Below are positions 33,430 to 42,955 of a DNA stretch of 64,000 nucleotides, piece after piece. Source of the DNA: Bog-473 sp963741995. Its GTDB lineage: Bacteria > Actinomycetota > Acidimicrobiia > Acidimicrobiales > RAAP-2. Below the pieces are notes generated by a model. It was not told the origin of the DNA, did no database searches, and was given only the letters and a program-made list of their open reading frames with translations. Numbering within the stretch: the stretch's first letter is position 1; every line of letters starts with the position of its first letter. Where the stretch lies: assembly GCA_963741995.1 (NCBI GenBank), contig CAVUKI010000001.1, forward strand, positions 1,116,001-1,180,000. Reading direction: 5' to 3'. The position numbers and the translations under genes are program-made.

Positions 33430-33849
33430 GTGGCTGGAGACGACACGCTGCACGTGCACCGGGGGCTGGATCTCCCGCTCTCGGAGATCTCCTGGCGGGC
33501 CACGACGTCGGGTGGCCCCGGCGGACAGCACGCCAACCGGACGCTCAGCAGGGTGGAGGTGCAGTTCGACGTCGGTGCGTCCCAGACGCTCGGCCCGCGC
33601 CAGCGAGCCCGCCTCCTCGAACGCGTGGGCGCGGTGGTGCGGGCCAGTGCCTCGGATGCGCGATCGCAGGCACGCAACCGCGAGCTGGCGCTGCAGCGCC
33701 TGGCCACCAAGCTGGACACCGCCCTCCGGGTCCAGCCCACTCGGGCACCGACGCGGCCGACCAAGAGCTCCCAGGTGCGGCGGGTCGACGCCAAACGACG
33801 CCGCTCTCAGACGAAGAAGCGCCGCCGGCCGCCGGGGGAGGACGACTGA
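33430..33849 (+). CDS. arfB: Peptidyl-tRNA hydrolase ArfB (YaeJ-like ribosome rescue factor)
   Basis: A 139-residue protein with a single RF1-like domain: SEISWRATTSGGPGGQHANRT contains the GGQ motif that hydrolyses peptidyl-tRNA on stalled ribosomes. The C-terminus is a basic tail (RRVDAKRRRSQTKKRRR) that enters the empty mRNA channel, as in ArfB. GTG 33430 is used; an in-frame ATG at 33391 would overlap the AKR start. The length agrees with ArfB (about 140). Confidence 0.9.
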   Translation: MAGDDTLHVHRGLDLPLSEISWRATTSGGPGGQHANRTLSRVEVQFDVGASQTLGPRQRARLLERVGAVVRASASDARSQARNRELALQRLATKLDTALRVQPTRAPTRPTKSSQVRRVDAKRRRSQTKKRRRPPGEDD

Positions 33850-33871
33850 CGTCGGCGGAGCGGCCTATCCT

Positions 33872-34795
33872 TCAGGCGGTGAAGTCGAAGCCCGAGAGGG
33901 CCCGTCCGAGCACGTGGTCGAGACTGGCCAGCAGCTCCTCGTCCTCCTCGGCCCGCGGGCCTCGGAGCGCGGTCAGGGCGGCGTAGCCCTGGGCCACCAA
34001 CGTGGCATCCTCGGCGCCGGAATCGGCGAGGCCGAGGTCGCCCGAATGCGGGAAGGGCGACCCGACGGTCAGCACGATCTCACCTTTCTCGTCCGGCTCG
34101 CCCTCCATGACCGAGCGCGCCGCCTCGGCCGCGGCGGGCCCCTCGATCTCCTCGATGTTGGGCGCCTCCCAGGTATTGGCGCCGCGGGCGGACTTGATCA
34201 GGCCGGCCCCGCTCACCCGGGCCCAGCGCAGGCCCCGGATCTCCGCCAGCGGGAGATGGGGCACGTTCAGGTTGAGGACCGTGCGCACCGGCGCGGCGAC
34301 CAACAGGGGAATGAGGGCCACGGCGAGGTCGGCGGCCGATTCCCACGGGTCGGGGTCGCCGCCCACGCGCAATGAGACGGCGAGGGCGCTGATCCCGAGC
34401 TGGCTGGCGGTCAACGCGGCGCCGACCGTCCCGGAGTGCAGCACCGAGCGACCCACATTGACCCCGTGGTTGATGCCGGAGAGCACGAGGTCCGGCTTGG
34501 GCCCGACGGCTCCGAGGGCGCCGGCTATGACCGAGAGCGCGGGGGACGCATCGAGGCCGTACGCCTCCACCGCCTCGGCGCCCTCGACGTAGGCGCGCTG
34601 ATAGGGGATGGTCGTGTGATCGGTCACCGAGCCGACCGCGGCACCGGCGCCGCTGAAGTTGGAGCTCGGCGCCACCACGATGATCTCGTGCGCCGGGTCG
34701 CCTCCCGCCTGGGAAGCCCAGGCCGCCAGTGCCCTCGTGAGGGCCGCCAGCCCAGGGGCGCTCACACCGTCGTCGTTGGTGACGAGAATCCTCAC
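33872..34795 (-). CDS. surE: 5'/3'-nucleotidase SurE
   Basis: A 307-residue SurE. The N-terminal MRILVTNDDGVSAPGL carries the metal-binding DD of the family. IVVAPSSNFSGAGAAV (Ser/Asn site) and LVLSGINHGVNVGRSVLHSGTVGAA are diagnostic. SurE dephosphorylates nucleoside 5'/3'-monophosphates under stress. It is longer than the ~250-residue E. coli protein through a C-terminal extension. It is convergent with arfB (22-bp gap). Confidence 0.9.
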   Translation of the reverse strand: MRILVTNDDGVSAPGLAALTRALAAWASQAGGDPAHEIIVVAPSSNFSGAGAAVGSVTDHTTIPYQRAYVEGAEAVEAYGLDASPALSVIAGALGAVGPKPDLVLSGINHGVNVGRSVLHSGTVGAALTASQLGISALAVSLRVGGDPDPWESAADLAVALIPLLVAAPVRTVLNLNVPHLPLAEIRGLRWARVSGAGLIKSARGANTWEAPNIEEIEGPAAAEAARSVMEGEPDEKGEIVLTVGSPFPHSGDLGLADSGAEDATLVAQGYAALTALRGPRAEEDEELLASLDHVLGRALSGFDFTA

Positions 34796-34937
34796 GGTCT
34801 GCTCACCCTACCGCCGGCGATCCCGAGGCCGCGGGCCCGTCCATCCCCGGTTCGGGTCCGTGTCACCGGGACTTCACATCAGGCCGCCGAGGCCCCTCAC
34901 CCACGCCGAGGCCCTGGTCTGCTTCAATTCACTCGCA

Positions 34938-35882
34938 ATGCCCGCCCCGTCGCCCAGGATCTCCGTCGCCTCACCCACCGGACAGCAGTGGCGCATCGGG
35001 CACGGCCGCCAGGAGGTTGTCGTCTGCGAGGTGGGCGCCACGCTGAGGGCCTACTCCGTCGGCCCGACCCCGGTCCTCGACGGTTTCGGCGCAGACGAAT
35101 GGTCCCATTCGGGCCGGGGCCAGGTGCTCGCCCCCTGGCCCAACCGCCTGGCCGACGGCCGCTACGAGTTCAACGGGGTGCAGGCCCAGGCCGCACTCGA
35201 CGAGCCGGAGCGTCGCAACGCCATCCACGGCCTGGTGCGCTGGTTGCCCTGGACGCTCCAGACCCGGCACCAGAACCAGCTCTCCCTCCGCCTGCAGCTG
35301 CATCCCTCGCCCGGGTACCCGTTCTCGCTCCTCCTGGAAATCGACTACCACGTGGGCCGGGAGGGCCTGACCGTCACGACACGGGCACAGTCCCTGGAGG
35401 AGGGCCCGATCCCCTTCGGTATCGGGTTCCATCCGTACCTCCGCGCCGGGGCCGACGTGGTCGACGGCGCGATTCTCCACGTCCCGGCCGGTCACACCCT
35501 GGACATGGACGACCGGGGACTCCCGACGGGAGGCCTCACGCCGGTCGAAGGCACCGACCGGGACTTCACCACGGCGCGCTTCGTGGGCCCGGCCGTGCTG
35601 GACACCGCCTACACGAGCCTGGAGCGTGACGCCGATGGCCTGGCCCGGGCCACGCTCGCTGTTCCGGGCGGAGTGGGAGGGGCGGCCCTGTGGGTGGATC
35701 CCGGCTTTCCCTACCTGATGGTGTACACGGGCGACACGCTCGGCGAACTACAGCGCCGCCGGCGGGCGGTCGCCATTGAGCCGATGACGTGTCCCCCCAA
35801 TGCGCTGCGCACCGGCAACGACGTCGTCGCGTTGGAGCCCGGATACGAGTGGACGGCCCGCTGGGGGATCGAACCCCAGTGA
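34938..35882 (+). CDS. Aldose 1-epimerase family protein
   Basis: 314 residues with the galactose-mutarotase beta-sandwich. NAIHGLVRWLPW carries one catalytic His, and PFGIGFHPYLRAG carries the second. The Glu region is near the C-terminus (AIEPMTCPPNALRTGND), typical of GalM-like proteins. The start ATG 34938 gives a full-length protein. An SDR follows 10 bp downstream on the same strand. It interconverts anomers of a sugar; the specific hexose is unknown. Confidence 0.85.
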   Translation: MPAPSPRISVASPTGQQWRIGHGRQEVVVCEVGATLRAYSVGPTPVLDGFGADEWSHSGRGQVLAPWPNRLADGRYEFNGVQAQAALDEPERRNAIHGLVRWLPWTLQTRHQNQLSLRLQLHPSPGYPFSLLLEIDYHVGREGLTVTTRAQSLEEGPIPFGIGFHPYLRAGADVVDGAILHVPAGHTLDMDDRGLPTGGLTPVEGTDRDFTTARFVGPAVLDTAYTSLERDADGLARATLAVPGGVGGAALWVDPGFPYLMVYTGDTLGELQRRRRAVAIEPMTCPPNALRTGNDVVALEPGYEWTARWGIEPQ

Positions 35883-35892
35883 CCGCAGCACG

Positions 35893-36633
35893 GTGAGCGG
35901 CGCCGCCCTGGAGGGCCAGGTCGTCGCCGTCACGGGCTCCTCCAGCGGCATCGGCGCCGCGACGGCACAGGCGTTCGCGGCCGAGGGCGCCGCGGTCCTG
36001 ATCAACTCGGCCCGCTCGGTCGAGGAGGGCGAGGCTGTCGCCGCCTCCCTCCCCGACGGCTTCTACGTGCAGGGTGACATCACGGAGCCAGGCGTCCCCG
36101 ACCGCCTGGTGGCGGCCGCGCTGGATCGTTGGGGCCGCCTCGACACGCTCGTGAACAATGCCGGGACGACCGCCGTGATCCCGCACCACGACGTCGCGGC
36201 CGCTTCCGTCGACGTGTGGCGCCGCATCTTCGAGGTCAACGTCTTCGGGACGTGGGCCATGTCGGTGGCCGCCCTCCCGGCCCTGCGCGAGGCTCGCGGC
36301 TCGGTGGTCAACGTCTCGTCGGTGGCGGGCGTGCGCCCGACTGGCTCCTCCATCCCGTACGCAGCCAGCAAGGCGGCCGTCAATCACATGACCGTGCTGC
36401 TGGCCAAGGTGCTCGGGCCCGAGGTCCGGGTCAACGCCGTCGCCCCGGGTCTGGTCGACACACCGTGGACGGCCGACTGGGACGTGGTGCGCGAGGTGGT
36501 CACCCAAGTGACGCCACTCAAGCGCTCAGGGCAACCCGAGGACGTCGCGGAAGTCATCCTGTCGCTGGCGCAGGCCAGCTATGTCACCGGTCAGGTCGTC
36601 GTGATCGACGGCGGGCTCTCCCTGACCACCTGA
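35893..36633 (+). CDS. SDR family oxidoreductase
   Basis: A 246-residue classical SDR from GTG 35893. It has TGSSSGIGAAT, NNAGTTAV, VVNVSSVAGV with the active Ser, YAASKAAVNH (YxxxK), and a C-terminal VTGQVVVIDGGLS typical of FabG/glucose-dehydrogenase-like SDRs. It lies 10 bp after the aldose epimerase gene, which suggests a sugar substrate, by context only. The last 50 bp overlap the opposite-strand DUF2236 gene. Confidence 0.86.
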   Translation: MSGAALEGQVVAVTGSSSGIGAATAQAFAAEGAAVLINSARSVEEGEAVAASLPDGFYVQGDITEPGVPDRLVAAALDRWGRLDTLVNNAGTTAVIPHHDVAAASVDVWRRIFEVNVFGTWAMSVAALPALREARGSVVNVSSVAGVRPTGSSIPYAASKAAVNHMTVLLAKVLGPEVRVNAVAPGLVDTPWTADWDVVREVVTQVTPLKRSGQPEDVAEVILSLAQASYVTGQVVVIDGGLSLTT

Positions 36634-37588
36634 GTCGTCTCAGCCCGGCGACATGACGATCCAGCGCAGGGCGATGGACAACGCCGCGCATGAGCGGCGT
36701 GACCGCGGTGGTGTCGACCAGCAGATCGAGCGGGCCGGCGATGGAGAGTCCCAGCTCGCGGCGGGCCCAGGCGGGCAGGACGCCGATCGCGGCGGCCACG
36801 ACGAGGGAGTAGACCGCCCGCTCGCCCGGCCGTCGGGTCACGCCGCGCAGCAGCCAATCACGGGCCGCCCTGGCTTGCGGGCCGGCATAGAGCTCCGGCC
36901 GCAGGCGCAGGAGGTAGCTCTCGACCTCGGCGGAGGAGCGCGGGACCCAGTTGGCCCCGAGGGCCAGCGCCACCGGCGCCACTTCGTCGTAGTACCGGTC
37001 GCACTCCTCTGGCGTCAGGGGCCGGCTGCCGTAACGCTGGGACGAGGCCAGGAAACTCGCCACCTCGGCGACATGAATGAACGTCACGACCTCCGGGTCG
37101 TCGGCCGAGTAGGGCCGCCCGTCGGGTGCGATGCCCCGGACGCGGCGATGCACCCGGTGGACCTGGGCGATGGCCGCCTCGGCCTCAGCCACGGTGCCGA
37201 ACGTCGTCGTCCCGACGAAAGATGCCGTCCGCCGCAAACGGCCCAACGGGTCCTCCTGGTAGCTGGAGTGCTCGGCCATCCCTGCCATGGCGAGCGGGTG
37301 CAGCGTCTGGAGCAGCAAGGCGCTTACACCGCCGACCAGCATGACGGGCAGATCCGCGTGGACCCTGCGGGCCATGCCCCCGGGTGGGACGTATGCCTCA
37401 TCGGGATCCGAGGCGATCGGCCTCCGCTCCTGCGTGATGCCGATGGCGCGCCGGAGGTTGCGTGCCATGTCCCCGCGAGCCGGTGCGGCCAGGCCGCCGA
37501 CGAGGCGAAGGGGTGTGGCGGCGACAGCGCCCCCCAGTGCCGTTGCGCGCTCCACCGGGTTCAACGACGCCATGGGAAAGCTTGGCAC
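36584..37588 (-). CDS. Oxygenase MpaB family (DUF2236) protein
   Basis: A 334-residue DUF2236 protein, a family including MpaB and latex-clearing Lcp. Landmarks are VHADLPVMLVGGVSALLLQTLHPLAMAGMAEHS, FVGTTTFGTVAEAE (b-type heme region in the family), and EVVTFIHVAEVASFLASSQRYG with a conserved His. The C-terminus is very Arg-rich. Members cleave C-C or C=C bonds oxidatively or have unknown roles. It overlaps the convergent SDR by 50 bp, an unusually long overlap here. Confidence 0.83.
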   Translation of the reverse strand: MPSFPMASLNPVERATALGGAVAATPLRLVGGLAAPARGDMARNLRRAIGITQERRPIASDPDEAYVPPGGMARRVHADLPVMLVGGVSALLLQTLHPLAMAGMAEHSSYQEDPLGRLRRTASFVGTTTFGTVAEAEAAIAQVHRVHRRVRGIAPDGRPYSADDPEVVTFIHVAEVASFLASSQRYGSRPLTPEECDRYYDEVAPVALALGANWVPRSSAEVESYLLRLRPELYAGPQARAARDWLLRGVTRRPGERAVYSLVVAAAIGVLPAWARRELGLSIAGPLDLLVDTTAVTPLMRGVVHRPALDRHVAGLRRLRWSGRARRRSRRPDR

Positions 37589-37611
37589 GCCACCGTGGCA
37601 GAGTGCAGTCC

Positions 37612-38601
37612 ATGCGTTTCATCGTGGTGGGGGCCGGTGCCATCGGTGGCGCGGTCGGCGGCCGCCTGTTCGAGCGCGGGTACGACGTCACGCTGGTTGC
37701 CCGGGGCGACCACGGCCGCGCCCTGCAGTCCGGCCTCGTCCTCGAGGCGCCCGACGGTACCGTGACGCTGCCCATCGCTGTGGTGGAGGATCCGGCGCAG
37801 GTGGCATGGGAAGGCGACGACGACGGGGACCCGGTCGTCCTGCTGGCCGTCAAGGGACAGCACACCGATCACGCACTCACCCAACTCGCGATGGTGGCCC
37901 CGCCAAGCGCGCCGGTGGTCTGCATGCAGAACGGTGTGGAGAACGAGCGTCGCGTGCTGCGCCGCTTCCCGAACACCTACGGGATGTGCGTCATGTGCCC
38001 GGCCACCCAACTCCGCCCCGGCGTCGTCCAGGTGCACTCGGCCCCTGTCTCAGGACTGCTCGATCTGGGGCACTTTCCGCTGGGTGTGGGCGAACACGGC
38101 GAGACGATCGCGCACGCCATCGCGACCACGACCTTCCAGTCGGTGGCCCGGCCGGACATCATGCGCTGGAAGTACCGCAAGCTCCTCATGAACCTGGCCA
38201 ACGCGGTGGAGGCACTGGCCGGGCCCGAAGGCCGCTACGGCCCGTTGGCCCGTGAGGCGCAACGCGAGGGCAAGGAGGCCTTGGCCGCGGCGGGGATCGA
38301 CGTGGCCAGCTCCGAGGAGGACCGCGCGCGACGCGGGGACTTCCTGCAGATCGCGGCCACCTCGTCGGGGGAGTGGCAGGGCGGCTCCAGCTGGCAGAGT
38401 CTCGCCCGCGGGACAGGCTCCATAGAGGCGGAGTTCCTCAACGGCGAGATCGCGTTGCTGGGCGGTCTTCATGGCGTGCCCACCCCGGTGAACGCGTTGC
38501 TCCAGCGTCTGGCTGCCCAGGCCGCCGCGGAGGGCGCAGGTGCAGGGGCGTGGAACATCGAGGAGCTGAGCCAGATGGCCGATGTCTCCCATGGTGCATG
38601 A
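37612..38601 (+). CDS. Ketopantoate reductase family protein (ApbA/PanE-like)
   Basis: 329 residues with the N-terminal Rossmann motif VVGAGAIGGAVGG, LLAVKGQHTD, and CMQNGVENERR, all typical of PanE/ApbA. The C-terminal helical domain contains the Lys/Asn/Ser region (KYRKLLMNLANAVEAL). It reduces 2-oxo-pantoate or a similar 2-keto acid with NADPH. Whether it is the pantothenate enzyme or a paralogue cannot be told. It is divergent from the DUF2236 gene (23-bp gap). Confidence 0.85.
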   Translation: MRFIVVGAGAIGGAVGGRLFERGYDVTLVARGDHGRALQSGLVLEAPDGTVTLPIAVVEDPAQVAWEGDDDGDPVVLLAVKGQHTDHALTQLAMVAPPSAPVVCMQNGVENERRVLRRFPNTYGMCVMCPATQLRPGVVQVHSAPVSGLLDLGHFPLGVGEHGETIAHAIATTTFQSVARPDIMRWKYRKLLMNLANAVEALAGPEGRYGPLAREAQREGKEALAAAGIDVASSEEDRARRGDFLQIAATSSGEWQGGSSWQSLARGTGSIEAEFLNGEIALLGGLHGVPTPVNALLQRLAAQAAAEGAGAGAWNIEELSQMADVSHGA

Positions 38602-38644
38602 GCGGGTGGCGACACCGGCCTGCCGAGCCTGAACGGCTTTGCGA

Positions 38645-40930
38645 TCAGTCGGCGTGGAGCGCGGCTCGGACCTCGTCGGTCGGGTCGGGCCGCAGCGCGC
38701 CGGGAGTCTCCACGCGGACCCCGTGTACCGTCCCATCGAGGGGCGCGGGAGGCGCGTAGCGCGAGGACACCGGGAAGCCGCTGTCCCAGCCGAGGCGCAA
38801 GCCCGCCCCGCCGTGCTGGACCGCCAGCGGGAGCATGCCCTCCACCACCGTCTCGTCGGCCTGCACCCCGTTCACGACCAGGACCATGCGACCCGGCGCG
38901 CCACCCTGGCCTACCGCGTACGAGATCGTGATCTCGTGGTGGCCGGCCTCCAGGAGTGATGGCGTCGCCAGTTCGAGCGCGTCGGCGGCCCGGGCGAAGG
39001 TGAAGCGGGCCTGGCCGCCGACCAGGTACAGGGCGTAACCCCCGAACCAGTCGCCCAGGGCGAAGATGACGCCGTCCGCACTGTCACGGTCTGTGTCGAT
39101 GTCGGCGGTGATGTCGAATCCGCCCCAGAGCAGCGGAACCGATTCATCGGCGACGGCACCGCCACCGGGTCGGAAGGTGCGCGAGGGTCCTGCGGGCCAG
39201 ACGGGGGGAATGAACCCACCGAAGCGGTCGACCAGTCCGTCAGAGATGGGAAGGACGTTGTTGCGCTGCGCCTCGGCGTCCCACAGGTCGCGCATCCGCC
39301 GGATCCGCTCGGGCTCGTCGTCGGCGCGGTCGGTCGCCTCGGAGAAGTCCACCGACAGGTCGAAGAGCTCCCAGCGGTCCTCGTCGAAGTTTCGGCTGCC
39401 CACGGCCAGCTCCTCCTCGTCGAGGATGCCGGTGCTGATGTGGTTCGTCGTCGCCTTCCAGCCCTCGTGATAGATGGAGCGCGAGCCCATCATCTCGAAG
39501 TACTGGGTGTGGTGCAGCTCGGGAGTCGCCGGGTCCTCGAGCGTGGCCAGGAGGCTTGCCCCGTCCACGGGTTGCTGGGCTACGCCGTCGACCTCGCTCG
39601 GAATCTCGAGGCCGGCAGCGCCCATGATCGTCGGCATGAGGTCGATCGCATGGGCAAACTGACGGCGCATGGTGCCGGGCTGTGCGATCCGTCCGGGCCA
39701 GTGCACAATGAGCGGCGTGCGGGTCCCGCCCAGCCAGGTGTAGCGCTTCCAGAGCTTGTGCGGCGTGTTGCCGGCCCAGGCCCACGCCCATGAGTAGTGG
39801 TTGTAGGTGCTGAACCCGCCCCAGTCGTCGTAGTGGGCCAGGTTCTCGCTCATGGACTCCCGGACGTGCGCGGTGAACCGGTGCTCGTTGAAGCTGCCGG
39901 CCACACCCCCCTCGGCGCTGGCGCCGTTGTCGGAGAAGACCATGACCAGCGTGTTTTCCAGCGCCCCCAGGTCTTCGAGTGACGAGAGCACCCGGCCGAT
40001 CTGCGCGTCGGTGTGGGTCAGGAAACCGGCGAAGACCTCCTGCTGGCGGGAGAGCATGCGCCGTTCTTCACTCGAGAGGTCGTTCCAGGCCTGTACCCAT
40101 TCGGGCCGCTCGGTCAGGACGGTGCCCTCGGGCACCACGCCCGACGCACACTGCCGGGCGAACACCTCCGCCCGCCAGGCGTCCCACCCCTTGTCGAAGA
40201 CGCCCCGGTACGGTTCGACCCACTCGGGCGCCACATGGTGCGGGGCATGCATGGCGCCGAGAGCGAAGTACAGGAAGTAGGGCTTGCCGGGCGCCCCTTG
40301 CTGCTGGTCCTGCACCATGCGAACGGCCTGGTCGGCCAGGTCCTCGGTCAGGTGGTAGCCGTCTTCGGGCCGGCGCGGGGGCTCGATGTAGTGGTTGTCG
40401 CAGACGAGGTTCGGGGTCCAGTGGTTGGTGTCCCCCTGCAGGAAGCCGTAGTAGCGCTCGAAGCCGAGGCCGAGCGGCCAGGTTTCGAAGGGCCCGGCTG
40501 CCGAGCGCTGCCACCGTGGTGTGAGATGCCACTTGCCGACGGCCATCGTCGAGTAGCCGGCGTCGCGCAGGAGGCGGGGCAGCGTCGCTGCGGTCTTGGG
40601 GAGCCGGGCGTCGTAGCCCGGGAAGCCCAGCGGGATGTCAGCCAGGAAGCCCATCCCGACCGCATGGTGGTTGCGCCCGGTGAAGAACGCGGCCCTGGTC
40701 GGAGAGCACAGGGACGTGACATGGAAGCGGTTGAACGGAGCGCCGTCTGCCGCCAGGGCATTGAGGTGGGGTGTCCCGATGTCCGAGCCGAAGGCGCCCA
40801 GATGGCCGAAGCCGGTGTCGTCGAGCACGATGGCGATGACGTTGGGCGCGCCATGTGGCGGCTTGGGGTCGTGGGGGAAGCGAGGGGTCGACTCGGCCGG
40901 CGTGAAACCGATCTGCTGGGGTTCGTCCAT
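38645..40930 (-). CDS. Arylsulfatase (type I, formylglycine-dependent)
   Basis: A 761-residue sulfatase. The formylglycine motif CSPTRAAFFTGRN has its modified Cys at residue 75. N-terminal IAIVLDDTGFGHLG supplies the metal Asp pair. GKWHLTPRWQRS and MVFSDNGASAEGG provide other metal ligands. The protein is longer than classic arylsulfatases (~550) owing to a C-terminal beta-sandwich extension that resembles the AtsA-like group. No signal peptide is seen, so it may act in the cytoplasm. The reading frame stays open upstream into the next gene region by chance; ATG 40930 is the start. Confidence 0.92.
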   Translation of the reverse strand: MDEPQQIGFTPAESTPRFPHDPKPPHGAPNVIAIVLDDTGFGHLGAFGSDIGTPHLNALAADGAPFNRFHVTSLCSPTRAAFFTGRNHHAVGMGFLADIPLGFPGYDARLPKTAATLPRLLRDAGYSTMAVGKWHLTPRWQRSAAGPFETWPLGLGFERYYGFLQGDTNHWTPNLVCDNHYIEPPRRPEDGYHLTEDLADQAVRMVQDQQQGAPGKPYFLYFALGAMHAPHHVAPEWVEPYRGVFDKGWDAWRAEVFARQCASGVVPEGTVLTERPEWVQAWNDLSSEERRMLSRQQEVFAGFLTHTDAQIGRVLSSLEDLGALENTLVMVFSDNGASAEGGVAGSFNEHRFTAHVRESMSENLAHYDDWGGFSTYNHYSWAWAWAGNTPHKLWKRYTWLGGTRTPLIVHWPGRIAQPGTMRRQFAHAIDLMPTIMGAAGLEIPSEVDGVAQQPVDGASLLATLEDPATPELHHTQYFEMMGSRSIYHEGWKATTNHISTGILDEEELAVGSRNFDEDRWELFDLSVDFSEATDRADDEPERIRRMRDLWDAEAQRNNVLPISDGLVDRFGGFIPPVWPAGPSRTFRPGGGAVADESVPLLWGGFDITADIDTDRDSADGVIFALGDWFGGYALYLVGGQARFTFARAADALELATPSLLEAGHHEITISYAVGQGGAPGRMVLVVNGVQADETVVEGMLPLAVQHGGAGLRLGWDSGFPVSSRYAPPAPLDGTVHGVRVETPGALRPDPTDEVRAALHAD

Positions 40931-40991
40931 AGGTCGAGAGGGTAGACCTTCCGCTGTCACGACCTCGCACGCAGGGCTAACGTGGTTTCCG

Positions 40992-41276
40992 ATGCAGGGC
41001 CACGTTCCTGGACCGCCCCAGCCCCAGTTTCCGGAGGGCCTGGGCCCGTTCGTCGGGTACCTCGCGACCCGGGAGCCGCGACCGCTGGAGAGTCGCGCTC
41101 CCGAGGAGCCGGCATGGGCGGACGCCGATGGCATGCTGCTCGACCAGTTCGCCGACCTCGGCGAGTGGGAACCGATGCACCGGCCGCTGATGCAGGTGCT
41201 GGCCGTCATCGTGTCCATCTCACTCGTCGTGGCCGGGGTCGGCACCGTCCTGGAGATCTTGCTCGCCGCTCGCTGA
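40992..41276 (+). CDS. Small single-pass membrane protein
   Basis: A 94-residue protein with a Pro/Glu-rich N-terminal ~65 residues and one C-terminal transmembrane helix (VLAVIVSISLVVAGVGTVLEILLAA). Start ATG 40992. It is divergent from the arylsulfatase gene (61-bp gap). The family is not recognised. Coding status is supported by acidic/Pro composition and a clean helix, but moderate. Confidence 0.6.
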   Translation: MQGHVPGPPQPQFPEGLGPFVGYLATREPRPLESRAPEEPAWADADGMLLDQFADLGEWEPMHRPLMQVLAVIVSISLVVAGVGTVLEILLAAR

Positions 41277-41321
41277 CGGGCGCGTGGCGCCGCGCTCCGC
41301 AGCGCGCCGTGCGTGAAGCGG

Positions 41322-42955
41322 TCAGGCTCTGCGCCGCCGTCGCCAGAAGAACCAGGAAGCAAGGACGCCGACGACAAGAGCGCCCACCAGGACGGCCGCG
41401 AGCACCTCACTCGAGAGGCCGCTCCCGGTCGAAGTGGGGGCGCCCGACTCCACGTGAGGTGCCGAGGTCGTCGTCGGAAGGGTCGTCGACGACGTCGTCG
41501 TTGTGGTGCCGCCTGCGCTCGACGCCGAGAAGGCCACGACGCGGGTCGCCGGGGCGCGAGCAGGAGGCCGGCGCCGATGGAAGGAGTGGGGAAGTGGTTG
41601 GCGGGGGCACCGATGGTCGCCTGCTTCTTCACCGCACCCGACGACGGGTTGAGGCCGTAGAGGACGCCGTTGGAGCCGATGCTCCAGACGAGGCCGCCGG
41701 CCACGATCGGAGGCCCGCCGCCAACCGTGGCGCTCCAGAGCAGTCGGAGCCCGGCGGGGGAGTCCGACGCCTGCACGGCAATAGGTCCGCTCAAGCAGGG
41801 CAGGTAGACCGTCGAGTCCATGAACGCCAGTCCTCCGTCGATCACGGTTCCGCAGGCATCCGCGAGCTCCGCCTGCTGGCCGCCGATGCCACCCAGAGCT
41901 GATCCGTTCAGCAGGTAGGCGGTGCGCGACTTGGAGGCGGCGACCACCTGGCCGTCGGCCAACAGCGCCACTCCGGTCGAGAAGTCGAGATCATGCGCGT
42001 TGTCCGAAGGCCACGACGACGGTGCGAAGTACTGCTCCAGCGTGAGGGAGGGGGAGAGCTCGAGCACCGAGTCGCTGTCGTCATAGGCGTGACTCGCCGA
42101 CGTGATCGACCCGTTGCCCGCGGTGACCCAGATGTTGCCGCTGGCGTCGACCGTCGGGGCCGCCCCGCCCATCCAGACTGCGCCCTGGCTCTCGCCGGCG
42201 GCCGAGTCGACGTCGAATGCGGCCGGTGTGCCGCCGGCCTCGGGTACCGACATGACCCAGCCGCGGTACGTCGAACAGTCCCCATAGTTCCCGCCGTAGC
42301 CGAAGACGACGTGTCCGGCATCGAGCGTCAGCCCGGTGCGCTGGAGGAGGGCGGCCGGCGTGGAGCCCTTCGGATCCACGTTCTGGTTCAACACGACCTT
42401 CCCGGTCGCCGTGCTCAGCCCGACCAGTTGGTGTGCCGGGCGGCCGTTGATCAACTCGTCGGCCACGACGAACAGTTCGCCGCGCACCTCATCGAGCACA
42501 GGCGTGCCCGTGATCCCGACGGTGGGCGAGATGTCGCCACAGGGGAGGGACCCCGATGGCACAGGCGTCGCCAGGTGCGACGACCAGTCAATGGTGCCGT
42601 TGGCGGCCGAGAGGGCGTAGACGGTGTCGTTTTCAGTGGCGACGAAGACCCGCCCGCCCGAGACGATCGGTTCACCGTAGAGCGCACCGTCGAGACTGGT
42701 GGAGGTCCAGGCGGGCGAGGTGACGTCGACCGAGGTGACCGAGGTCGCGACCCCGCTCCCTGAGGGATCGCCGTGATAGACGGTCCATGAGGGCAGCGCT
42801 GTCGAGGTGGTCGTCGAGGTGGTCGTCGACGTGGTCGAACCGAACGCTGGCCCGCTTGCGACAAAGGCCAGGAGCAGGGCAGCGGACGCGGACGCGGCAA
42901 TGCTGCCCTTTGATCGCCGAAGACGGGGAGGCCGCCCCGGGATGCGGCGATTCAG
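41322..42955 (-). pseudogene. Secreted PQQ-like beta-propeller protein, membrane-anchored, with a frameshift and no canonical start
   Basis: The frame from ~42955 to 41555 encodes a signal peptide (AASASAALLLAFVASG), a Thr-rich segment and propeller blades such as VSGGRVFVATENDTVYALSAA. At a run of four G (41551-41554 on the plus strand) the frame breaks; a one-base correction joins LLLAP to ATRVVAFSAS. A Thr-rich linker, one membrane helix (VLAAVLVGALVVGVLASWFFW) and RRRRR follow. No ATG, GTG or TTG exists before the signal peptide. A CTG at 42955 overlaps the permease stop (CTGA) like neighbouring 4-bp overlaps. A sequencing error in the C run is as likely as true decay. PQQ-like blades may bind sugars or assist assembly; it lies in the sugar ABC operon. 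Confidence 0.75.
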
